Shown: in pieces, positions 17,687-26,105 of the stretch
How the letters are laid out: each line of letters begins with the position of its first letter
Numbering within the stretch: position 1 is the first letter of the stretch
Assembly: GCF_016132545.1 (NCBI RefSeq)
Contig: NZ_CP066167.1
Span: forward strand, 3,284,001 to 3,348,000
Length of the DNA stretch: 64,000 nt
Reading direction: 5' to 3'
Source: Spongiibacter nanhainus
GTDB taxonomy: Bacteria > Pseudomonadota > Gammaproteobacteria > Pseudomonadales > Spongiibacteraceae
The notes under the pieces: model-generated
Told to the model about the DNA's origin: nothing
The model's input: only the letters and a program-made list of their open reading frames with translations
The model's database searches: none
Position numbers and translations under genes: made by a program

Positions 17687-19891
17687 ATGATTAGTCGCAC
17701 CAATTTCTTCCTTTACCTTTTGATAGCGCTGCTTGCCGGCTGCGGCGGTTCGAGCTCCTCCGACGGCGGTGGTGGCACCACTAACCCGCCGCCTACTCCA
17801 GAGCCATCGCTGAATCGCTACGCGCTGGCCAACGGTTGCTACACCTTGAGACCCGATGGCGGCGCACTGGTGCAAAAAGCAAGCGAAGAGGGATATATCG
17901 CCGACGCCACGCTCACCGGCGCAGAGCGCTTCTTTATGCGCCCCGCCACCCTGGGCAAATACCTGTTTTACGATCGCGACGGCGCCTTGATGACGGTGAC
18001 AAACAACGACGAGATCGCCGCCAATGCACAGCCCTCTGACAACGCGATCTGGACCCTTGACTTTAACGACAGCGCACAGACTTTCTCGATCAGCACCACG
18101 GATGGTTCGCCACTTGGGCTTCGCGATGGTCGCTTGGTGCTCGGCGAACCTGACGATACAAAAACGGCCTTCCGTTTTGATGCCGCGTCAGGCTGCACCC
18201 CCTACCCGGAGATGCCGGTAGCCGTTAACGGCACACCGTTTCGCGGCAACGGCATAGACAAACCGCTGGTGGGCTTTGCCGATATCCATACCCACATGGG
18301 CATGTCCAGCGAGATGTCCTATGCAGGTAACGTCGGTCCCTCTGCGGGTGGCGTGCTCTACGGCGAAGTTATCCACCGTTTCGGGGTGGCCCACGCGCTG
18401 GACGACTGCCAGGATATCCACGGCCCCCAGGGCATCCGGGATGCCAACAATATTCTCGAAGGCGACCCCACCGGCAACCACAACACCGAGGGCTGGCCGA
18501 CCTTTATCGATTGGCCGGCGAGAAATTTTCTGACTCACCAGGTGATGTACTACAAATGGGTAGAGCGGGCTTATCTGTCGGGCCTGCGGCTGATGGTTAA
18601 CCACGGCACCAATATCAAAGCCCTGTGTGAGGTCGGCAAGACCTATTCGCTCACGCCCACCGCTGACTGCAATGATATGAGTGTTGCTATCAAACAAGTC
18701 GAGTACCTCTACGAAGTGCAGGACTACGTCGACGCCCAATCCGGCGGCCCCGGCGAGGGCTGGTTCCGGATTGTCACCAGCCCACAGCAGGCCCGGGAAG
18801 TGATCAACGACGGCAAGCTCGCCGTCGTGCTGGGTGTCGAAGTGGCCCAGGTCTTCAATTGCGGGGTCACCATCCTTCCCGATGGCAGCGAACAGCGCCA
18901 GTGCGATACCGCCCAGATCGATAGCGAAATACAGCGCTTGTGGGATCTTGGGGTGCGCCACGTTTACCCCTATCACGATATCAACTCGTCCCTGGGCGGC
19001 ACCGGGATCTTCAGCGGTGACGTGATTAACTTTCTCAACTTTCTGGACACCGGCCAGTTCTGGGAGACCACCGAGTGCCGCAGTTACCCGGAAGACGAAC
19101 CATCGGTGCGGGAGCCCGGGGTGGAGATGACCACGGCCCTTCCCGGCACGGGTAACGATCCACTGACCCAAGCACTGTTTGACGCTGGTGGCGGAATCCT
19201 GCCTGTTTATCCAGAAGGGGTGCGCTGCAATGCCCGCACCGTTACCGAACTGGGTGACTATGCCATGCGGGCCTTGATGACCCGGGGAATGGTGATCGAT
19301 ATCGACCACGCCGCCTACCATAGCAAGGACATCATGCTGGATATTGCCGAGGAGCTTGAACCCGCCTACCCCATGGCCTCGTCCCACGATGCCCACGGCG
19401 GTCTGACCAGCGATCAGGCCATCCGTATGCTGGCCGACGGCGGCGTCATTTATCCCTACAAAGGCACTGGCGTTAAGCATCGGGAATTCCTGGAGAAGCT
19501 GAAATTCTGGCGTCAGCAGGCCGGTGTCGAGTCCACCGTGCTGGGTCTGGGTTACGGCGCCGATGGCAACGGCTTTGGCGGCCACCCCGGCCCTCGGGGC
19601 GGCGACGCCGAGCCGGTGCGCTACCCCTTTACGCTGTTCCAGGGCAGTGAATGGGGCCCACAGTTCGATAATATCGAGCCGGTGACTGTCGACCTGCTAA
19701 CCATCCCGGAGAGCGGCAAATTCTGGCATATCGACGAGGTGGGCATGGCCCACTATGGTCTGGTGGCCGACTTCGTCGAGGAGGTTCGCCTCGAGGGCGG
19801 CCGAGAGGCCCTGGATGCGCTGTTTAACTCCGCCGAGGCCTACGTACAGATGTGGGAACGGGCCTACCACCATCCGGGCACCTCAAATTAA
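17687..19891 (+). CDS. lipoprotein metal-dependent hydrolase, membrane-dipeptidase/amidohydrolase-like
   Basis: A 734-residue lipoprotein: signal NFFLYLLIALLAGC, then GGSSSSDGGGG and a Pro/Thr linker. Residues about 45-170 form a beta-rich domain of unknown type. The catalytic part resembles the metal-dependent TIM-barrel hydrolases near peptidase M19: ADIHTHMG with the metal-binding HxH at residues 201 and 203, later VIDIDHAAYHSKD, MASSHDAHGG and GLGYGADGNG supply further His/Asp candidates. Several insertions make it longer than renal-dipeptidase-type enzymes. It is the first gene of a tight plus-strand operon (one base before the cupredoxin-like gene), divergent from the beta-helix/cytochrome lipoprotein, whose N-terminal linker is similar. 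Substrate not evident. Confidence 0.75.
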   Translation: MISRTNFFLYLLIALLAGCGGSSSSDGGGGTTNPPPTPEPSLNRYALANGCYTLRPDGGALVQKASEEGYIADATLTGAERFFMRPATLGKYLFYDRDGALMTVTNNDEIAANAQPSDNAIWTLDFNDSAQTFSISTTDGSPLGLRDGRLVLGEPDDTKTAFRFDAASGCTPYPEMPVAVNGTPFRGNGIDKPLVGFADIHTHMGMSSEMSYAGNVGPSAGGVLYGEVIHRFGVAHALDDCQDIHGPQGIRDANNILEGDPTGNHNTEGWPTFIDWPARNFLTHQVMYYKWVERAYLSGLRLMVNHGTNIKALCEVGKTYSLTPTADCNDMSVAIKQVEYLYEVQDYVDAQSGGPGEGWFRIVTSPQQAREVINDGKLAVVLGVEVAQVFNCGVTILPDGSEQRQCDTAQIDSEIQRLWDLGVRHVYPYHDINSSLGGTGIFSGDVINFLNFLDTGQFWETTECRSYPEDEPSVREPGVEMTTALPGTGNDPLTQALFDAGGGILPVYPEGVRCNARTVTELGDYAMRALMTRGMVIDIDHAAYHSKDIMLDIAEELEPAYPMASSHDAHGGLTSDQAIRMLADGGVIYPYKGTGVKHREFLEKLKFWRQQAGVESTVLGLGYGADGNGFGGHPGPRGGDAEPVRYPFTLFQGSEWGPQFDNIEPVTVDLLTIPESGKFWHIDEVGMAHYGLVADFVEEVRLEGGREALDALFNSAEAYVQMWERAYHHPGTSN

Positions 19892-19892
19892 T

Positions 19893-20270
19893 ATGGCGCG
19901 CCCCCAAGCTTGGCTGTATCTGGCGCTGGGCGCCGCGCTGTTGCTTGCGTTGTGGTTCGGGGTTCGCTATCTGGGCGATCTCGACTCATCGGCCAGCGGT
20001 CCCCGGCGCCACCACCTAGAGCTGTCTCTGCACGATGGTGTTCACCGTGGGGCTACCGTGTTTCGGGTCAATCAGGGCGACGAGGTCGCTCTGACCATCA
20101 ACAGCGACAGGGAAGAGGCACTCCATCTCCACGGCTACGAGAAACACATCGTGGTCGAAGCCGGCACCCCCACAACCCTGCGCTTCGACGCCACGTTGTC
20201 GGGCCGGCACCGCATCGAACTGCATCGCAATGACAGCACCCTGTGTTTTCTAGACGTTTACCCCAACTAA
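19893..20270 (+). CDS. small membrane-anchored cupredoxin-like protein
   Basis: A 125-residue protein with an N-terminal membrane anchor (WLYLALGAALLLALWFGVRYL) and a beta-sandwich-like domain. The pattern FRVNQGDEVALTINSD then EALHLHGYEKHIVVEAG then GRHRIELHR resembles cupredoxins such as the periplasmic domain of cytochrome oxidase subunit II. A full set of copper ligands (His, Cys, His, Met in the usual order) is not obvious: the only Cys is in TLCFLDVYPN at the end, so copper binding is open. ATG at 19893, one base after the preceding stop, gives a normal anchor; an in-frame ATG at 19755 lies inside the previous gene and is not used. It overlaps the next gene by 28 bases. Confidence 0.7.
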   Translation: MARPQAWLYLALGAALLLALWFGVRYLGDLDSSASGPRRHHLELSLHDGVHRGATVFRVNQGDEVALTINSDREEALHLHGYEKHIVVEAGTPTTLRFDATLSGRHRIELHRNDSTLCFLDVYPN

Positions 20271-21703
20271 TCCTCGGCAGCGGATTGTTGTGGGCCGGCC
20301 CTGCACTGGCACATTCCTTTGGTGAACCCTACCAGCTGCCACTGCCTTACTGGCTGTATATCTACGCCGCCATGGCGGCACTGATTCTCTCCTTTGTGGC
20401 CCTCGCTTACTTCGTTCGCCATCCGCGCCCGCGGCAGCAATCCGCCACACCGTGGCAGGTCGACTGGGAGATACCCGGCCTCAACGATTGGATCAAAAGG
20501 CTGAAACTGCAAGGTATCGGGCAGGCAGTGGTATCGGGCAGTGTAATACTGGCCATCGTGGCAGGGTTAATCGGTAGCGCCGACCCCTATCGCAATATCA
20601 ACATGACCCTTTTCTGGATTGTGTTTGCACTGGGTGGGCTGTATCTCAGCGCCTTGGTTGGCGACTGGTATCGGCTGGTCAATCCCTGGCGCCACCTTTG
20701 CGGTCTATTGCCGGGGTTGTCCGCGGGCCGTATCAGCTACCCGACGGCACTCGCCTACTGGCCTGCGGTAATCCTGTATATGGCGTTTATCGGCATTGAG
20801 CTATTTGCCGATACGTCACCGTTTTCCCTGTCAGTGATTCTGCTGGGCTATACCCTTATCAACCTGACAGGGGCGTATTTATTTGGCACCTATGCCTGGT
20901 TTCGCTACGGGGAGGTCTTCTCGGTCTTGTTCGGGCTGTGCGCCTGGATGGCGCCGATACAGTTTAAACGCTTGGCGCACGGGAGCATCCGCATCAGACT
21001 TCACCTCCCTTTTTCTGGCCTGATAGAAAAGCGCCCCAGCCACTTCAGCCTGGTGGTATTTGCGCTGTTTATGCTGTCTTCCACGGCATTCGATGGCCTG
21101 CGGGAAACCGCCCTGTGGTTTAACCTATTCTGGAAAGACCCCTTCAACCTGCTCACCCCTTTCCTTGGCCAAAACCCCATCTACCTGTACCTGTCTCTGC
21201 GGCCCTGGTATCTGGTACTGGAGATTGTCACATTGGTGATCTCTCCGTTTCTGTATCTGGGCGCCTTTGTTGGCTTTCTTTGGCTCGGCAAAAAACTCAT
21301 TGGCGCCACCCAGAGCCTGGGGGAGCTGGTCAATCACTTTGCCTTCAGCCTGCTGCCTATCGCCTTGGTTTACCACCTCACCCATTACTACAGTTTACTG
21401 CTGAGCCAGGGGGTTAAGCTGCGAGCACTAATCTCTGACCCCTTTGGCTGGGGCTGGAACCTGTTTGGCACCGCCATTACCGGACGTGTTCCGGTGTTGC
21501 CGGATATGGGGTTTATCTGGAACAGCCAGGTTTGGCTGATACTGATCGGTCATATCGCCAGCGTTATGATCGCCCATATTCAAGCCCTGCAACTGTTTTC
21601 TAACCCAAGGCAAGCGGGTCTGAGCCAATTGCCAATGCTGGTGTTAATGGTGCTATTCACTGGCGTCGGCCTGTGGATTCTGGCGCAGCCACTACAAGGC
21701 TGA
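20243..21703 (+). CDS. polytopic membrane protein of unknown function
   Basis: A 486-residue protein with a cleavable-looking signal peptide (LILGSGLLWAGPALAHS) and about ten to twelve hydrophobic segments. The start HSFGEPYQLPLPYWLYIYAA resembles a family of bacterial membrane proteins (known to me mostly from actinobacteria, loosely annotated as fenitrothion hydrolase); that label is not evidence of function. Conserved-looking features include DWYRLVNPWR, FDGLRETALWFN and LVYHLTHYYSLLLSQG, the last with two His residues within a membrane segment that could bind metal. It overlaps the cupredoxin-like gene, so the two products are likely to work together, perhaps in metal handling or an extracytoplasmic redox step. 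Confidence 0.65.
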   Translation: MFSRRLPQLILGSGLLWAGPALAHSFGEPYQLPLPYWLYIYAAMAALILSFVALAYFVRHPRPRQQSATPWQVDWEIPGLNDWIKRLKLQGIGQAVVSGSVILAIVAGLIGSADPYRNINMTLFWIVFALGGLYLSALVGDWYRLVNPWRHLCGLLPGLSAGRISYPTALAYWPAVILYMAFIGIELFADTSPFSLSVILLGYTLINLTGAYLFGTYAWFRYGEVFSVLFGLCAWMAPIQFKRLAHGSIRIRLHLPFSGLIEKRPSHFSLVVFALFMLSSTAFDGLRETALWFNLFWKDPFNLLTPFLGQNPIYLYLSLRPWYLVLEIVTLVISPFLYLGAFVGFLWLGKKLIGATQSLGELVNHFAFSLLPIALVYHLTHYYSLLLSQGVKLRALISDPFGWGWNLFGTAITGRVPVLPDMGFIWNSQVWLILIGHIASVMIAHIQALQLFSNPRQAGLSQLPMLVLMVLFTGVGLWILAQPLQG

Positions 21704-21812
21704 TGGCACAAACGTCAGCCAAGTAGAATCAGATCTCCCGCTTAGCACGAATGCGGGTGCGACAAATTGTCATATTGCCCCGAAGCCTGGCCTGCACTAA
21801 TGTGACAGGAGC

Positions 21813-21841
21813 TTGTTGTAAATAGGTCTTATTTTTACTAA
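21813..21841 (+). promoter_or_regulatory. candidate promoter of the diheme oxidoreductase gene
   Basis: TTGTTG at 21813-21818, a 17-base spacer and TACTAA at 21836-21841 lie 60 bases before the ATG. Upstream, the 11-base palindrome GACAAATTGTC (21761-21771) and TGTGACAG (21801-21808) could be regulator sites. The TGTCA-type motifs are not 11-bp phased, so I do not call a Pho box here. Confidence 0.45.
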
Positions 21842-21900
21842 CCAGGCACTTACCAGCGTCATCATGGTCAAACCCAGCGCACAGGCTCCTCAGGTTATCG

Positions 21901-23280
21901 ATGAAACATCCGCTCCTAATCGCCGCCCCATTCGCGGTTCTTGTAATGAGTATGGCCCAGGCCAACACCGGTGGCGGCGATACTACCGTTAGCGCCGCGC
22001 ATCAACAGGCCTTCTCCCTACCCGCCGCCAACATGCCCATGGCCGAGCGCCTTAACTTCAGTGTTGGTAACAGTTTTTTCCGCAACCCCTGGGTAACAGC
22101 GCCGGCCAGCACCACCGCCAGGGACGGGCTGGGGCCGCTGTTTAACACCAACGGCTGCCAAAACTGCCATATTCGCGATGGTCGCGGGCATCCGCCGGAG
22201 TTTGATGGCGACAACGCCGTCTCTATGTTGGTTCGCCTTAGCGTCCCCGCCGAGTCTGAGGAGGACAAGGCAACACTCAAGCGCCTAGGGGTGATTCCCG
22301 AACCCCGCTACGGCGACCAATTACAGGATTTCGCGATCCCCGGTACCAAGCCAGAGGGCAAAGTGGCCATTCACTACGACACGCTGAACCGCCGCCTGGC
22401 AGACGGTACCGAGGTAGAGCTGCGTCAACCTACCGTGGAAATCACCGAGCTGAATTACGGCCCACTGGCAGATGATGTTCGCCTCTCCGCCCGTATTGCT
22501 CCGCCCATGATTGGGCTGGGACTCCTGGCAGCGATTCCTGAGCAGACTTTACGGTCTTATGCCGACCCCGAGGACAAAGACGCTGACGGCATCTCCGGGC
22601 GTCTCAATCGGGTATGGTCTGCAGAACTGCAAAAAACTGTGATAGGGCGCTTTGGTTGGAAGGCGGGACAGCCCAGCCTTCGTCAACAAAATGCCGCGGC
22701 GTTCCATGGCGATATGGGTCTCACCACATCCCTGTTTTCCGACATTCCCTGCGGGCCCACTCAAACCACATGCCGAGCAGCCCCCGACGGTGGTGAGCCA
22801 GAAGTCAGCGACAACATCTTGGACAAGGTGACTTTTTATACCGCTAACCTTGCCGTGCCTGCCCGCCGCAACGCGGACGACTCGAACGTTAAAGCCGGCC
22901 AGCGCCTGTTTCGACACGCCGGCTGCCAAAGCTGTCACATAGAAAAAGTATCTACCGGCTCATCGCCTCACCCCTGGTTGAGGGAGCAAGTTATTTCGCC
23001 CTACACAGATTTGCTGCTACACGATATGGGCGAAGGTCTGGCCGATCACCGCAGCGAATTTCTCGCCTCTGGTCGGGAATGGCGAACACCGCCACTTTGG
23101 GGAATAGGCTTAACCGATACCGTTTCCGGCAATGCCTACTACCTCCACGATGGCCGCGCTCGGACTTTGCTTGAGGCAATTCTATGGCACGGTGGTGAGG
23201 CGGAGCAAAGCCGGATAAAGGTGGAAGCCATGACTCAGAAAGAACGGGACACACTGGTGGCGTTTCTGAAATCGTTGTAA
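21901..23280 (+). CDS. di-heme oxidoreductase, DUF1111/DHOR family (putative peroxidase or thiol oxidoreductase)
   Basis: A periplasmic c-type cytochrome of 459 residues. A signal peptide (LLIAAPFAVLVMSMAQA) is followed by two heme-binding motifs, CQNCH at residues 86-90 and CQSCH at 342-346. The layout, with NGCQNCHIRDGRGHPPE early and a C-terminal YYLHDGRARTLLEAILWHGGEAE, is that of the DHOR family, related to the MauG/cytochrome c peroxidase group. Members often occur next to imelysin iron-uptake genes; none is present here. The gene has its own candidate promoter and is followed by a hairpin shared with the convergent TonB receptor gene. Confidence 0.88.
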   Translation: MKHPLLIAAPFAVLVMSMAQANTGGGDTTVSAAHQQAFSLPAANMPMAERLNFSVGNSFFRNPWVTAPASTTARDGLGPLFNTNGCQNCHIRDGRGHPPEFDGDNAVSMLVRLSVPAESEEDKATLKRLGVIPEPRYGDQLQDFAIPGTKPEGKVAIHYDTLNRRLADGTEVELRQPTVEITELNYGPLADDVRLSARIAPPMIGLGLLAAIPEQTLRSYADPEDKDADGISGRLNRVWSAELQKTVIGRFGWKAGQPSLRQQNAAAFHGDMGLTTSLFSDIPCGPTQTTCRAAPDGGEPEVSDNILDKVTFYTANLAVPARRNADDSNVKAGQRLFRHAGCQSCHIEKVSTGSSPHPWLREQVISPYTDLLLHDMGEGLADHRSEFLASGREWRTPPLWGIGLTDTVSGNAYYLHDGRARTLLEAILWHGGEAEQSRIKVEAMTQKERDTLVAFLKSL

Positions 23281-23302
23281 AGGTCTCAAGTAAAAAACTA
23301 AC

Positions 23303-23325
23303 AAAAAAGGCGCCCGTAGGCGCCT
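23303..23325 (-). terminator. intrinsic terminator of the TonB-dependent receptor gene
   Basis: AGGCGCC (23308-23314) and GGCGCCT (23319-23325) form a perfect 7-bp stem with loop CGTA. On the minus strand it is followed by TTTTTT, a good intrinsic terminator 30 bases after the receptor stop codon. On the plus strand it follows the diheme gene but has no T run in that direction. Confidence 0.8.
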
Positions 23326-23355
23326 AAAGTCTGGAATCTAAAGAAAGAACGTCGC

Positions 23356-25980
23356 TTAATACTTCCAGCTCAGGCTCACACCAAAACTGGTACCGACCTC
23401 TTGCTCAAGAATGACGGTATTTCTACCAGCCGAGTTCTTCTGTTCGAATTCACGCTGAGAATCGAGCAGATTGCTCACTTTGACTTTCATCGACAACTGC
23501 TGTGTTGGATACCAGTTGTAGATCAAGTCCAGTGAGTGGAATGGCTGTTCAAAAGCGTCATCATTACCCTGGGTACCAGCAAAGAAAATGCGTTCACCGG
23601 ATACGTTATACAGCAGCGAAGCGCTGTGCTGCTCGTCTGGAGAGTCATATCCGAGAGAAGCATTCATCACGTACTCAGAGTGGCCTGTTAAGCGCCGATC
23701 GGAATTTGTCACTTCGTTATTGTTGGTAATGCTAATCTCAGAGTCACTCAGCGTTACATTACCCGACAAGAAGAATCCAGCTGGTAACGTTACCAAGCCT
23801 TCAAACTCCACACCCATGACCTCGCCACTGTCACCGTTGAGGTAGGTCAACACAGTATCGTCGTCAGAGCCGGCGCCTTCAACTTGTTCGATAGGTAAGT
23901 CCAAGTCTTTGTAGAACAACGAGACAGTGAAATTATCTCCGTCGTCGTAGTAAAACTCACCGCGAATTTCGAAGTTGCTAACTTGAGTGGTTTCTAAGGC
24001 AGGGTTACCAAACACACGAACGTTTAGCTCTGGGTCGATATAGGCAACGTCAGCCAATTCCCGCAAATCTGGACGCACCACCGTTTCACTGACACCGAAG
24101 CGAATCTGATACTCCTCGGTACCAAAAAGGCCGTTACCCAAGTACGTTGCTGCCGCACTGAAATAGGTATCGTCTTCTGTAATGGCAAAGGTCTGGTCCG
24201 GGTCGTTTAGTTGATCGCCAAGTTGTCCGATTGAAACGCCAGTGAAATCTAGCAGGTCTACCGGCAGTACCGCTTGCTGGTATTCTTCCCAACGCGCGCC
24301 GAGAGTAAAGCGCCAGCTCACACCCAGGCGATAATCCAGGCCACCGTAAGTGGCATTGACTTTCTGCGCAGCGACGTAGCTCTCATTACCAAAACCCGAC
24401 CCCATAGACAGGTCGAAGTCGTTGTTGAGGTCAGAGATGTTGGCATCGGTGAAGACCGTTTGTGGTATACCTACATAAGTCTGATTGGTACCAACATTTG
24501 CGGTATAGCCGTAATATTCACGCGTTTTTTCTGATGCCCACCAACCAGCGGTGAAGGTGAGTTCGTCGTTGCCAACAAATACCGGCAACTCAAATTTACC
24601 ACCATAGCTGTCCATCTCATCGATCAGCTCGAGAAACTCAAATTGACCAGCAGTGGCAGAGCTATCGATTGTTGCCGTTGCGGGATTAGTATTAAGGTCC
24701 AGTGAACCCTTAAAGCTTGACGCGTTTGGAATATCGGTTGTGGCCTCTGCGTCAGAGTAAAACCACTCAAAGTCCAGCATCTCCAAGGCTTTAATGGGCG
24801 CCCACTCGCCCAGACGGTGGTTACCCGTTAATTGATTCAACGTTAACTCACGTTCTTCCAACCGGGTTTCATAAGTCAGATTAGGTAAGCGCTCTTGAGG
24901 TGGGTTGTTGTTATCAAAGGCTTGAGTAATCCGCGCCTCTTCATACTCATTGGTAATGACGTAACTACTGAGCTCTACAGAGTGATCTGCTGTATATTCA
25001 GCACCGAGCAGGAATGCCAGGGTTGTGCGTTCGTCCCGCGCTGTACGCTCTATCTTGGCATTGTTGAGGTCTGGGTTACCGACTCCTCGCTCAATCTGAT
25101 CTTTGTTGCGGAATTTTTCGCTGTAGGCACCGCTGATAGATGCGCCAACAACCCAGTCTCTAGAGACATCCCAGGCATTGCCTAAATCGACTTTGACATC
25201 GGTATCGGGATCCAAAGAACCATCTGAGATACCAACTTTACGATTCAAAGACAGAATCAAGTCGCGCTGAATTTGTTCTGCTTGCTGATTTGAAAACGCC
25301 TGACCTGATGCTTTAGCCTCAGTATCGCGGATATTTGAGGTCGATAAATCACCGCGATACCGATTTATTGCTGATTTGATCTGCCCCGGTAAAGAGCTTG
25401 AGCCGCTTTCTGGGAAAGTCAGCCCATCCTCACTAGCGGTATTGATTCCAGTACCTATGGAGATATTAGCAACCGGACCGCTTGGCACGCTCTTAGTGCG
25501 AATATCTATCGCACCGCCGCCAAAGTTTGCCGGCAGATCTGGGCCCCATGATTTCTGAACCTTCAGCGATTCGACGATCGACGCAGGAAAAAGGTCGAGA
25601 GGAATAACGCTTCGTGCCAAATCCGGCGATGGCACGGCGGCGCCATTTACCGTCACGGAGGTATAACGCTCGCCCAATCCGCGAACGTAGATAAACTTGT
25701 TGTCAACAAGGGTCAGGCCGGTCACGCGGCGAAGAGCAGCACCAATGGTGCTGTCGCCGGCACGGGAAATCGCCTCAAAGCCGAGGAAGTCGGCAGAGTA
25801 TCCAAGCTCTAGCCGCTCGTCGGTCAGTGACGCTGCCACACTCTGCAGACGCCCGACGACAACCACTTCTTCCAGGGTGGGCGCCTTAATGCCTTCAGAC
25901 TCTTGAGCCAGAGACAGACCACTTGACCCCACACCGAGTCCGGCCAGGGCGATGGCCGCAACAATTGGTTTTTTACGCAT
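23356..25980 (-). CDS. TonB-dependent outer membrane receptor
   Basis: An 874-residue outer-membrane transporter: signal peptide KKPIVAAIALAGLGVGSSGLSLAQ, a possible TonB box region (LEEVVVVGR), the plug domain with IYVRGLGERYTSVTVNGA, VPSPDLARSVIPLDLFPASI and FGGGAIDIRTKS, then the 22-strand barrel ending in an aromatic residue (SLSWKY). The GLGERY plug variant belongs to a subgroup not tied to a classical siderophore. The frame also has an ATG at 25995, five codons earlier; I prefer 25980 because it starts the typical basic signal sequence. It follows the beta-helix lipoprotein gene after 125 bases containing a hairpin, so it may be expressed from the same Pho-type promoter at a lower level. 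GC content is visibly lower than in the flanking backbone genes. Confidence 0.92.
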   Translation of the reverse strand: MRKKPIVAAIALAGLGVGSSGLSLAQESEGIKAPTLEEVVVVGRLQSVAASLTDERLELGYSADFLGFEAISRAGDSTIGAALRRVTGLTLVDNKFIYVRGLGERYTSVTVNGAAVPSPDLARSVIPLDLFPASIVESLKVQKSWGPDLPANFGGGAIDIRTKSVPSGPVANISIGTGINTASEDGLTFPESGSSSLPGQIKSAINRYRGDLSTSNIRDTEAKASGQAFSNQQAEQIQRDLILSLNRKVGISDGSLDPDTDVKVDLGNAWDVSRDWVVGASISGAYSEKFRNKDQIERGVGNPDLNNAKIERTARDERTTLAFLLGAEYTADHSVELSSYVITNEYEEARITQAFDNNNPPQERLPNLTYETRLEERELTLNQLTGNHRLGEWAPIKALEMLDFEWFYSDAEATTDIPNASSFKGSLDLNTNPATATIDSSATAGQFEFLELIDEMDSYGGKFELPVFVGNDELTFTAGWWASEKTREYYGYTANVGTNQTYVGIPQTVFTDANISDLNNDFDLSMGSGFGNESYVAAQKVNATYGGLDYRLGVSWRFTLGARWEEYQQAVLPVDLLDFTGVSIGQLGDQLNDPDQTFAITEDDTYFSAAATYLGNGLFGTEEYQIRFGVSETVVRPDLRELADVAYIDPELNVRVFGNPALETTQVSNFEIRGEFYYDDGDNFTVSLFYKDLDLPIEQVEGAGSDDDTVLTYLNGDSGEVMGVEFEGLVTLPAGFFLSGNVTLSDSEISITNNNEVTNSDRRLTGHSEYVMNASLGYDSPDEQHSASLLYNVSGERIFFAGTQGNDDAFEQPFHSLDLIYNWYPTQQLSMKVKVSNLLDSQREFEQKNSAGRNTVILEQEVGTSFGVSLSWKY

Positions 25981-26040
25981 GATGATCACATCCAAAGTGT
26001 TCCGAAAAATGCCCTCGAAAAAATGAGAGCGCTAAACAAT

Positions 26041-26074
26041 AAAACGGGCGGGGTGTGGAGCTACGTCCCCGCCC
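26041..26074 (-). terminator. hairpin between lipoprotein and TonB receptor genes
   Basis: GGGCGGGG (26046-26053) pairs perfectly with CCCCGCCC (26067-26074), loop of 13 bases; on the minus strand it is followed by GTTTTATTG. The T run is short, so it may act as a partial terminator or a stabilising hairpin between a highly expressed lipoprotein and a less expressed receptor. Confidence 0.55.
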
Positions 26075-26105
26075 TTCCTGCGGAACAGGACTTTGTCGAG
26101 ACCGC

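Noticed and set aside
18188-19585. 465-codon minus-strand frame opposite the lipoprotein hydrolase
   Set aside because: It mirrors a gene with a lipoprotein signal and metal-binding motifs. High GC makes long antisense frames common.
20243-21703. Fenitrothion hydrolase label for the polytopic membrane protein
   Set aside because: The label comes from loosely annotated relatives. Nothing in the sequence shows a phosphotriesterase.
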